The translations under genes and the position numbers were made by a program. The notes under the pieces were generated by a model. It was given only the letters and a program-made list of their open reading frames with translations, did no database searches and was not told the DNA's origin. DNA of 23,725 nt from Mnemiopsis leidyi (Eukaryota; Ctenophora; Tentaculata; Lobata; Bolinopsidae): NCBI GenBank assembly GCA_000226015.1, contig JH152916.1:87808-111532 (forward strand), in the 5' to 3' direction. This document shows, in pieces, positions 8,842 through 20,300 of the stretch (its first letter is position 1; every line of letters begins with the position of its first letter).

Positions 8842-10794
8842 TCCACTCTGATCTGAGTATTACTTCAAGAAATCGGTAGTCGGTACGCTATGATACTGAT
8901 AGTGTTTCGAAATGTCCAGTGCAGTAGTCAGTACTTAATCTTGCTAAATCAAATATGAAGCTGAAAGAAAGGCTGAGAAAGCATAATTTTAAACTCAAAA
9001 TCAACAAATTTATTACAGATTTAGAGAACTTTCTGTCGTGTGACTGATGCGATTCACACTATACAGTTTGGGTTAGGTATAAGGTATAAGGGATAATGAG
9101 ATGACTTGATCTGATTATGGATACAGTTTAGGGATTGTTCATTTCTAAACATCTGTTCCGGTCCTTGAATAACTGAGCTTCAGTGACTCTAAAACTTAAT
9201 CTGTAATACGTTGGATTTTTGGCTGTAAATGTTATTCTAGAAACAAACGGAAACTTGTATATTATGTGCAATCAGACATGAAAACTTCTGGTTCTCGCGG
9301 CACTTAAAAATTTGTAAGCAGCCGCAAACCATATATTTTATACTGCTTTTGTTCAAAAACCTCTTTGCCAAAGATGATTTACCAGAGCATTCACAAATCA
9401 GCAGAAAATGATAAATGATCCCGATAGAACTACTCCCAGGTGGCCTATTGGTTAGGGGAGGCTATTACTGCACCTGTACCTAATACCGGTACCCATTACT
9501 ACTGGACTCACTCCTGGATATTTCGACATTCCACCGCGAAATCAAAATATATTTTACCGAGCATGCTCAATACCATGTTCACCATCTTCTGAATTTAAAA
9601 GCGGCTGATATAGAAAAGACTAGCCTGTAAATATCTGGATAGTTTGAAGTTACTTATAACAACTTCTTGTCTTACATACGCCTTTATGCATGAGCAGTGA
9701 AGTGGATCCAACTCTGACCTGCTCTTCAATAAAAGTAACAGTTTGATGTCGATAATGATATAATGGGTTATAATGCAGTATGCATTAAACGATGATAGAT
9801 TAAGAGTTAAAATCAGGGGGTATAAAATTAAAATAGATCGTTATACGCCGTGAAACTCGAAGAAGTGCAAATTGTGCTTTTATGTGCAGTGTAAAATCCG
9901 TTCTGAAGAAGGATATCTAAAGCCCTCACTCACTATAGAAATGAAGATGAATAAAATGATCCCGTTAACCGTATTCAAGGGATATCGCGAGACCGTTTTG
10001 TCTCTATGCTCAATCCGTATAACTATTTCAATTTTTACTTCGTTGAACGGTTACGTCTTACGGTGTTACCTTGCAAAAGATAGTCTATATTACCATGATT
10101 ACAATTAAGGTTATTACAATTTATTCTATTACAATTTAGGTTACAATAACTCAAGTGATATAGTGACCGTTACAACATTTGTATTAGTACGGATCACACA
10201 GTGTAGAAGATAAGTCGTTCTAATCACCTCTAAAATGTGACCGTTAGACCAGAAAGAAACTGCAATCGTTGTTGGCCAACTTCGACACGCATATGTAATG
10301 TTACAAGCGAGCTGGACTGACGTGAAACAAGTCCGGTGTACTCTTCATTTCTTATACACATACGAGCTAGAGTTGTGTGTAGTGTGTATGTATCGTATTT
10401 ATTCTGTGTAAATGGTGTGTTATCAGTCTTATCTTCAATTGTGACTAAGGTTACACGCAAACGAAAATTTGCCTTATCAACTTTTTTTTTCTAATTTTTT
10501 GTTGGCTTTATTTCGCCTTTCTATTCACGCTGATCGTTGTTTCATCACGTTAAGTCGTTTGACGTTGATACTTCAACTGTAATGATAAATTGCACTTACA
10601 GGGTTATTTTAATGATGTGAAAACATCTTCAATCATTAATTTGGGGCAATTAGTTTGCACTTCATATTATTGGGGCATCTTGTTGTGGAATTTTATTGTT
10701 ATCTTATTCCAAACCGATTTTGAACCGCTCAAAATGTAAAATAACTAATTTCCACTGATGACCTGCTAATGTTTCATTAATCACCTGCTTATGT
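8842..10794. other. Gene-free stretch
   Basis: AT-rich sequence without a convincing exon. At 9436-9510 a TGGCCTATTGGTTAGG-like stretch resembles the box A region of tRNA-derived SINEs, but no good box B follows. If the CECR2-like gene has upstream exons in the window, part of this stretch is intron. Confidence 0.4.
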
Positions 10795-11005
10795 TCCACT
10801 AATTACCTACTAATTACCAACTAAATACCCACTAATTACCTACTAAATACCCACCAATTACCGACTAATTATCCAGTAATTATCGACTTATTACCCACTA
10901 ATTACCAATTTAATACCCACTAATTACCCTCGAAATACCTACTAATTACCAACTAATTAACTACAAATTACCTACTAATAGTAATTATCTACTAATTACC
11001 CAATT
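10795..11005. repeat. Degenerate TAATTACC-type tandem repeat before an acceptor
   Basis: About 15-20 imperfect copies of an 11-bp unit close to ACCTACTAATT run up to about 20 bp before the acceptor CCCCACTAG at 11026. It is probably the 3' part of an intron of the CECR2-like gene. Confidence 0.85.
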
Positions 11006-11026
11006 TAACATCCTCTCCCCCACTAG

Positions 11027-11243
11027 CGAAGGACACGAACACTGGTCGGTAGCGACCACCACACTCCGGGAAACCCAGCTGTTTACAGCGCGGTTCGAGA
11101 CCAGCACGGAGCCAGAGGAGGAGACTTTATATCGGAACTTGGTTAAAGTTGTCCTGCCCAAGATAGACGTCGCTGTAGCTGAACAGGTATCTGTCTCTTT
11201 GTCTGCCTGTCTGTCTTTCTGTCTGTCTGTCTGTCTGTCTGCC

Positions 11244-11317
<74 letters not shown>

Positions 11318-14300
11318 TTGTCTGTCTAACTCTGTATGCCTGTCTGTCTATGTTTGGTGTCCGTCTGTCTGTTTGCTTGTCTGTCTGTCTTTGTCTGTGA
11401 TGAGATTTGGAAGTTCTAACCTTGATTTAGTACATACTGTTGTCTTTTGATGTTAATAACACTTGACACATAGAAAAGTGTAGGAAAACAACTTTGCAGT
11501 TACTTTACTGTCACACTATGAATAATAACAGAACCCGTCTCTGCAGGAACGCAAGGAAATGTTGGCAGGAGAACGTAAAGGCCTGACAAGGAGCGGCAGG
11601 AAGGTAGTAGCTCGTTACAAGAACGGTTTTGTCGCTTCAGCTGATCAGGAGGTAATACTTCTATTAGTTCGGGACATGAACTTTGTTGTTTAATGAGTAT
11701 CAATATGTATCTCCCTCATTAATCTATATTCCCCTGATTCTTCTTTCTTACATTTTATCAACCCGTCTAGCTGGTGCTTCATGATGAATTTGGACTGAAC
11801 GAATTTTAATTTATTGGAATTTGGCAAAAAAGCCCTCGGCGACCCAATCTAACCCCTGTCCCCATCTCTTTAACTACTTCTAATTTGAACCTCCACAGTC
11901 GACAGACAAGACAGGCGACGCTCAGAAGGAGGACCTGGCTAAGCGCCAAAGTAAGAGAAGGAGAACACAGCCCCCCAGCGGTACTCCTGTAAGGAGGAGC
12001 AGCAGACACAACAGTGATCTTCTGTCCCCGGGAAAGAAGGATAAGAGCAAGGATCGTCCTGCACCGGTAATTACTTGTTAATTAGTTGGAATTACTTTTT
12101 AATTAGTTGTAATTACTTGTTAATTAGTTGTAATTAATTGTTAATTAGTTGTAATTACATGTCAATTAGTCGGAATTACTTGTTGATTAGGAATTACTTG
12201 TTGGTTAGTTGTAATTTATTGTGAATACGTTGTAGTAAATTGTTATTCAGTTCATTCAATCAGTCATTGTCTGATTGTATCAACTTATTTAAAAATTAGT
12301 TTAAATTACTTGATAATGATTTTAGGTCCAACTTAAACGATTTGTTGTTACTCTAGTGCTCTCTGAAAATTGTAATTCATCTGTTAAATTTATGCTTGCG
12401 AGTGAGTCAGGAGCCTTGCACAATGGCTTATTTGTTTATATGATGTAATACTCAAAATTGGTTTGAATTTAGTTTTTAAATACGTACGACTGTTAAAACT
12501 TATTTTTCCATCTAACGAATGCTTATCGTTTGATCACGTCAATTATAAACATCAAACATACATTCAATCAATCTATAGCATACACATTTAATTAAAGATT
12601 AAAATGTGAAAGATATGTGAATCTAGATGCCCTTTAAATAAAAATATCCAAGTAAAAAACAACAACCACAACAAGACACCCCCTCTCAGGTTCGAGCCAC
12701 AAGTAGAACAACACGGAGATCCAGCAAATTGCAGGAGTTTACGGAACCTCCTTCTACTGACACTGACGACGAAGTGGACGAAAACGAGGATGGTAAGTGA
12801 AGAATAATTTGTTGGAGAAGGGCTCCGACCTGATAGTCAGACTACGAGAAATGTATGATTAGGAACTGAAAAAACACGTCATCAATAATATGAACTCAAT
12901 AAAAACTAAATAGGATTTGTCATAGGATTTGTCATAGGATTTGTCATTTTTTTGTGATTTTGCTATTTCAGTTTGAAATAAAAAAGTCAAATGAACCAAA
13001 TGTTATATTATTCAATAATCTAAAATTCAATCATTTCATTCTATCATGCCAAAAAAGTAAAAAACTAAAATTAGTTAAAGTTAACTATTTAATCATGTAT
13101 GATATATATCCACAGTCCACACACTCCCAAAGTGGCAGCCACATTTAAAAATACCAGCTTTTAACCAAGCTGAATCAGTCTATTTCATCGAAAAACAACT
13201 AAACAAATAGTTCTAAAATGTTTTGCCTTTTCTTAATTGTCTTCATTTAAAACTCTAAAAACTAAATCTACATGCGAGTGTGTTCCATTGGTCTCACTTC
13301 TACACGTGGTGTAGGACCTAGGACAGTCAGCCTTAAATTGGTGTAGGACCTAGAACTTCTACTTGGTGAAGGACGCAGGACAATAGGACTTCTAACTGGG
13401 ACACCTGGGACACTTAACCTCCTACCGACCTTAAAAACCGTCCTAGCAAGGAAATCTCGAAAACTCCGAACGGTGATGGAGTAGATGTAGAAATTAGCCA
13501 TGATATTCAGATTAGAAATAAACAGGACAAATCTCCACGTAGACAGGGTGTATTCCTTATTGAAGTACCAACCACCGACCGAGACGATAAACCAGGGAAG
13601 GTTGGATATAAGGTAGACTGAAGTAGATTCAATGACTGTCAGCACTCCTTGCCACCGCAGATTTTGTCCTCGTTTCAGTGCCAGGGATCGGGCTTTTTTC
13701 AGCAGCAATATGGACGTTGCTATTAGAATTATGATGACTAAAAGAAGACCACCGTAAGAAAAGTAGAAAGCAAACCGTTCCAACCACATTGGGGCCTTAG
13801 TAAAGCTTAGATCATAACCGCACGTGTAATCTTTATAACTAAAGTATATAGCGCCAGACTTCATAAAGAACCAGCAGACAGTCCGAGCGGGCTGCAATAA
13901 CCCCACACCCCAGAAAACTCCACAAAGGAGATGAGCTCTCCGCGCTGTCCAGGCTCCAGATTTGAGAGGGAGGACAACTATCAGCAGCTTGTAAACGGTC
14001 AGGAGACATGTTATACCGCAAGTAGCGTCCAGGCAAACTGCGTTTATGTTAGGACCGAGAATACAGATGACATGGCCGAGCATCCACCCTTGGGAGATGA
14101 GAGAGACGATTTGGGGGAAAACCTCGAAAGTGGTGAGAAGTAGATCACTCACCGCAAGATGGAGGATAACCACGACTAGAACTTTGTGTAGTCTTAACGC
14201 GTTGTACTTGGTGATACCCACTATGACTGCAGTGTCCCCGGTGTAGGTGGAGAGGGCTACTAGACTGTTGAAGGAGATAAGCAAGCCCCGTTCTAAATTG

Positions 14301-17300
14301 TCGTGTACACCATACATTGTGAAGTTGTCTAAACGTACCATTGTTAGATAATGAAGTTACAGCTGGAAGTGCAGGACTTATAGGTTAATAGTCGAAAGAC
14401 ATGTTTTGTGTTTACAAAGTTGTCATTGCAGTTGGCGGAGCGGTAACAAAGGATCAGAAGTAGAAATGCAAAGTATTTAGAAGTAAAAGTATTTAGGACT
14501 TAACAAAAATTTCAAATTTTTCCCCTTGGATCACAGACGAAGATAGGTAGTTCACTAATCAATGAAACCACTTCATGGAAGAAATATTTTCATCTATCAT
14601 CAGCTTCCTGAACATATAATTGGTTAAAATCATTACGACAAAAATTTCTCAGTAAAAGGTTAAAAAAGGGGGACAAGTAAAATGAATGAAAGTAAATAAA
14701 AAAAAGGCACGAGACTTATACCAAACGATGATTTGAACATTCCTGCATGGGGGAGTTCCGAAATCTCGACAGCACTGCCAGCTCACGTGCTTCATTGCTA
14801 CTCATGTTTTCAGGAAAAATAAAATAGACAATTACACCTTGAATACACAAATGACCCTATATAAAAACATCTATATACCAATAAAAAAGAATGATAAAAA
14901 ACACACTATTGTACATAAAACTGTAGAAGGTTTAAATCCAATTCTGCTATAGCTGTAACCCTACTTTTTCTAAAGCCACGCATAGCCATTAAAGTTGTTT
15001 TCATGTTTTCAGTACATACATTATATAATGTATATTGGACTATCCTACTACTCTCAGTCACATTTTACTAATGACTTTAAAAAAGGATTTCAAAATTTAA
15101 AAGCCTGGCGCCTTGATCTCACGAAATATGAGCTTTATCACGCTTATCAACTAACTAACAGCCTAGATCATTACAATTCAAACTTTGATAGCTGGACACA
15201 TGATATGGGATAAATGTGTAAATACAAAATCGATTATCAGAGTTGCAGCTCAGCGCCTTTACAGAGTCAATTTTAATTAATCTTACTCGGCTAATCTTGC
15301 TGCTTAATTATAAGCTTTTCTTAAATTTTCTTCCTTCAGAAGAAGACGATAAAGATGGTGAAGAGGAGGAAGAAGAGGACGAAGAAGAAGAAGAAGAAGA
15401 ACAAGGAAAGGACTCAGAAAAGAAATCTCCGAGCAAAGTATAAAATTCGTTTGCCGATTTATATGAAAAACATTCCTCTTGGGTGGTGTCTCAAGTATTT
15501 TTCAAATAATTAATAATTAATTAATAATTCGAGCTCGTTACTCCAATTCAGCAGTTAACACACACTCCCTAGGAGAGATCTAAACAATCCCGTAAGTCCG
15601 GAACGAACACGCCAGGCCGGAAGCGTGGTCCGGGACGACCTACTCCGGGACGACCCACCATCAAGGACCAGATAGCCGAGGCAATGTTGTTGAGGGATAA
15701 GGAGAAGAAGGGGAAACCTAAACATGTACCCACTGGTCAGTTATTTTTGTTTTGAACTGTAATTTTTGTGAAAATCTTATATTTGAAGTGCTTTATTAGT
15801 CACCTGGTCAGAATCTTGGATTCTCTGATTTGAGTGCTAAAAATCCAAAAAACAAACGAACAAACATACTTTCTCAGGTGAAGGAGAACCTGAAATTGTA
15901 GAACGTTTATCTAACGTGATGGCCACCTTGACCAGACATCCTGAAGCTTGGCAATTCAACGAACCTGTTAACGAGGACTTCGCTCCCTACTATTACACGT
16001 TGATTGAGGTAAAAACACGTTAATTACTCGTGAAATAGTGTAGAGGACTGTTACATTTTATTCAAAAATTTCGGGTTTCTGTTCAGAAAGCAAAAAAGTT
16101 CTTAGAAAAATCCTTCAAATTATTCAAAACGTTATATAATTACTAATTAATAGATGTCAGTATTTAGAATAATAGAAGTCGGAAATCTTTTCTATAACGT
16201 ACACTGTTTCTTGAAATTGATTGGTTGATTCTAGCTTCTCATTGGTCAATCGCTGTCGCGTGACAGACAAAATTTTCCACTCCTGATCCTCCCCAATAAC
16301 TGTGACGTCTATTAGTTAGTTAATTAATCACCTACTTAACTACCACGCTCCTACAACCTTCTTTCCAGACTCCAAAAGACTTTAACATGATCGAAAGAGC
16401 GGTGATAGACCAACAATACAAAAGTGTGGCAGACTTTGTCGACGATATAAACTTGGTCTTTACTAACTGTTACGACTACAACGGTCCTATAAACGGTAAG
16501 TGCTTTGTTAAACACTCACAGTAATCTGTCCTTGTCACTCGATCTGTCCTTGTCACTTGATCTGTCCTTGTCACTCGATCTGTCCTAGTCACTCGATCTG
16601 TCCTAGTCACTCGATCTGTCCTTGTCACTTGATCTGTCCTTGTCACTCGATCTGTCCTTGTCACTCGATCTGTCCTAGTCACTCGATCTGTCCTTGTCAC
16701 TTGATCTGTCCTTGTCACTCGATCTGTCCTTGTCACTCGATCTGTCCTTGTCACTTTATCTGTCCTTGTCACGTGATAACGTGTGTCAATCAGTCGGGAC
16801 AACTGCGACAGTATATGTTGGTGATCACTAATTATGGTCATTATAGGTAATTATGACTAATTAGGATTATTAAAGGTTATGATGACTAATTAGGGTAATT
16901 ATGACTCATTTGGGTAATTATGACTCATTTGGGTAATTATGGGTATTTTTGACTAAGATAATAAACTACTAATAGTAGGCTATTATGACTAATCAATGAT
17001 CATTAATAATTGTAGGTACTTACAACTAATTTTTACTAACTATAATCCTACTAATTTCTCGCAGAATACACTAGAGCTGCGAGAGTGATGGAAAAGTACT
17101 TCAGAAGACTGATGAGAGAGCTCTGTCGGGAAGATTACAGTTTTGATGGACCATCTGTCATTTACCCTGGTATTTCAATTATTTGCTGTGTCATTTACCC
17201 TGGTATTTCAATTATTTGCTGTGTCATTTACCATGGTATTTCAATTATTTGCTGTGTCATTTACCCTGGTATTATAATTGAACAAAGTTGATTATAATCT

Positions 17301-20300
17301 AGATATGTTCTTCTCAGAAACAAAGTTGATTTTAGTCTAGAAATTCTCTTCTCAGAAACAAAGTTGATTATAATTTATAGTATAGAAATTCTTCTTAGAA
17401 ACAAGGTTGCTTATTGCAATAGAATTTTAACATCGAGGTAAGTCTTTCTACTAGCTTCAACAATTATCTCATCAGGAAAGCGATCATTTGTAAACAGACA
17501 CAAGAGGATTAAAGCGTTAAAATTGGCGGGTGTGGCTGTATACCCCCAGAAAAACAAACCACCTATTGATGAGAGCAGTAGAGATTCTATAACCAGGTAA
17601 TTAGTCAATTAGTAGAGATTTTACAACCAGGTAATTAGTTAATTAGTATGGATTTCACAACCAGGTAATTAGTAAATTAGTAGAGATTCTCATACGAGGT
17701 AATTATTCAATTAGAAGTAAACTCAAAAATTTGGAAAGCAGTTAATTTATAGAAATTTTACAACCATGTAATTAATTAATTGCTAGGTTTACAATCAGCG
17801 ACCTAATAGCCAGCTAAAATAGCAATTAATTATCGCGATATTCTAGAAAGGTCTTGATCAATCTATCGCTGTAAACTAATTAGAAACTTCCTCAGTGTGA
17901 TGAGATCCCCCGGGAGGGATGAGAATAGTAATGATGGTTCGGAGATGTCCACGGTCAGTTCAACTAAACCTAAACGGCGGTCCAACAGTCGGAGAAAGAA
18001 AACCGCCGATCAAGAGCAGGTTAGTGAGCTTAGTTAAATTCCTGGGACATTTATTAAAACTAAAGTGGAATCTTATGCTCGGTTATGTCTAAGTAAAATT
18101 GGGTGTTAAGGTCGCTCCCGAAATAGAATTCACTTTTCTGCATACAATGTTTTTATAAAATCTTGTTTCAGACTCCAGTATCCTTCACTGCTCTGTTATC
18201 AGAAGGAGGTCCCCAACACTACCCGGCTCCTCATTATTACGGTACGTAACTACGTATTTCAGTACGTGAATACGTATTTCAGTACGTGAATACGTATTTC
18301 AGTACGTGAATACGTATTTCAGTACGTGAATACGTATTTCAGTACGTGAATACGTATTTCAGTACGTGAATACGTATTTCAGTACGTGAATACGTATTTC
18401 AGTACGTAACTACGTATTTCAGTACGTGAATACGTATTTCAGTACGTGAATACGTATTTCAGTACGTGAATACGTATTCAAGTACGTGAATACGTATTCA
18501 AGTACGTGAATACGTATTTCAGTCCTTGAATAAGTTTTTCAGTCAGTTACCTTTCTCAAAATGAGAAAGTCCTGGTCTAAGTCGTTATCTACGAAGCCAG
18601 TGCAGGAGGACCGTACGCGTAATGCAATATTCGACTTCAATATATTTCAGGTTACCCATATCACCCTGGTTACGCGCCATATTACTACGGTTACTACGAC
18701 CCCTACAGATCAGCCCACCACCATCCTCCAGTAGATAATTCAGCTCCAACTTACATAGAGGTAATAACCACCTAATTATGCGTTTAAACTACAGGGATCT
18801 TAGTTATCGTATGACGTGACAATATGCTATTGCAATTGAACATAAAAGTCATAAGGTTGACAACTGACCTTCTCCGCTCAATGTAACATTTTGCAGTTGG
18901 CTCCAAGACCAATGACGAGGAAAAGAGTACCGTGTAAAAACGATGTTGAACCTCTCCTCTTTCCACACCTCCCTAAATCCCACCTACCTAAACCTACTCT
19001 TTCTGCGGACAAGGTACTTTTCGCGGGGATTTGTCTGTGTTTCAATAGTACTTTCAGAATAAGCTGTCATTTTCACAAACGAGACATCTTTTACGGCTTT
19101 ATCGCTCTTATATTGTTTTAGATTTCCTTTCGAAATACAACATGTTCTTAACCAGCTTTCCAAACTAGGTGCGAGAAGATTTGATATTACGAGACTTGGC
19201 AGCCAGCCAGCCAAGTCAGATAAACCGTATAGACAGTACGACCACTCCTCCTGAAACTAGTGAGAAGAAAACGGAGCAGGAAACGAAGGAAGAGAAGAAA
19301 GAAGAAAAGAAGGAAGAGAAGGGAGAGGTGGATAGAAAGGAGGAAAAACAAGGGAAGCAGCCCCTGACAGCACGATAGAACCTAGTACAGGGGACAAGGA
19401 GAACGGACCGGTACAGGAAAATGGGGAGGTTCAAATTAACGGAGATTCTGTAACTAACGGTGACATTTCCGGAGAAGAGGTCAGTTTGAACAACGAGGCT
19501 GTTCCTAAGAAATCTAACAATTCTTCGGAGGCCTCCCCTAAGAAGGTCGAAGTTAAACCAGTAGAAACTCCTAAACCTGCACCTCCTGCCGCTGCTGTTG
19601 CTTCGGCCGCTAAACCTGCCGAGCAGCCAACTCCAGCTCCTCAAACCCACGTGACACACTACCAGCAACCTTACACGAACGGCGGTTACTATGGGCAACA
19701 TTACAGTCATCACCATAACCATCACCCTGGTTACTACTCCAGTTACTATGGCAACCAGCAACACCCGGTGTCATACAACCCACACCATGCCTACCACACG
19801 GCGTACACCGATCCATACGGACAGAACAGCGGATATCACCACCCTCACCAGCAGAACTACCACCACCCTCACCAGCAGAACTACCAGTACTATCAATCAC
19901 CAGCAACACCAGCAGTACGCCCAGGTGGCAGCTCAACCTCCCCACTCTGCCCAGTACCCTCCTAGCCCGCTGCTAGGGGAGCAGGCTCTCTATGTCTCCA
20001 GGACAAACAGGTGCGGATCTTGACTTCCTACTTCGTGTTTTGTCTATGTCCATACTTTTAATGGTTTAATACTAATCTCATCAAAGTTTTCCGTTACAAC
20101 TCGCTACATTTATTTGACAGGTTGCCATAGGTCATTAGACTTGAAAAAGAAGATAAGTTTATTGTTAATTGTTTAAGTAGTGTTAAAATATCTGCTTTAT
20201 ACTTAATTAACTTATTGCAAACAGATAACAAATACGGGAAGATCGCGAGCACGACAGCCGAGAGCAAGAAGTGGAACCCCCCAAGAGAAAACAAGCTCCT

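Larger units (their letters stand above)
11027..12792 (+). other. CECR2: CECR2-like: pre-bromodomain and basic linker exons (1-4)
   Basis: Four exons (11027-11186, 11547-11651, 11899-12066, 12690-12792) encode a stretch aligning by eye with the region of vertebrate CECR2 that begins at a conserved tryptophan and ends with LPEI: here a tryptophan, then ETLYRNLVKVVLPKI. After it come a basic stretch (GERKGLTRSGRKVVARYK), a Ser/Arg/Lys-rich linker with KRQSKRRRT, and a segment turning acidic (TDTDDEVDENED). The first visible exon starts with the third base of a codon, so an exon must lie upstream. All donors are GT and all acceptors AG. Confidence 0.7.
15878..17169 (+). other. CECR2: Bromodomain (exons 7-9)
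   Basis: Three exons (15878-16008, 16369-16495, 17065-17169) encode one bromodomain of about 110 residues. Helix Z is VERLSNVMATLTRHPEAW. The ZA loop contains WQFNEPVNEDFAPYYY; the usual WPF shelf is WQF here, a P-to-Q change. The segment TPKDFNMIERAV matches the typical P-x-D-(F/I)-x-x-(M/I) element. Helix B is FVDDINLVFTNCYDYNG, with the acetyl-lysine-binding asparagine in YNG. Helix C is EYTRAARVMEKYFRRLMREL. The YNG followed by EYT and the EPVNEDFAPYYY stretch are closest, from memory, to CECR2 bromodomains. The conserved asparagine is present, so acetyl-lysine binding is expected. Confidence 0.88.

Noticed and set aside
9436-9530. Possible tRNA gene or tRNA-derived SINE
   Set aside because: Only a box A-like stretch is seen. 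No box B of GGTTCRANNCC type and no cloverleaf pairing could be found.
11139-11450. Long Cys/Leu/Ser/Val-rich open frame
   Set aside because: It is the end of a CECR2-like exon running into a CTGT microsatellite; the repetitive residues come from the tetranucleotide repeat.
15002-15213. 72-codon open frame within intron 4
   Set aside because: AT-biased composition with no motif and no splice sites that fit the host gene.
16476-16850. Repetitive open frames on both strands
   Set aside because: They are produced by the 18-bp minisatellite, whose period is a multiple of three. It lies in an intron between two well-supported bromodomain exons.
18242-18541. CRISPR array look-alike
   Set aside because: Copies are directly adjacent with no unique spacers, and it sits in a eukaryotic intron, so it is a minisatellite.
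19216-19764. 182-codon minus-strand open frame
   Set aside because: It lies antisense to Lys/Glu- and His/Tyr-rich coding sequence, and its composition (runs of Ser/Phe/Val) is what that antisense would give.
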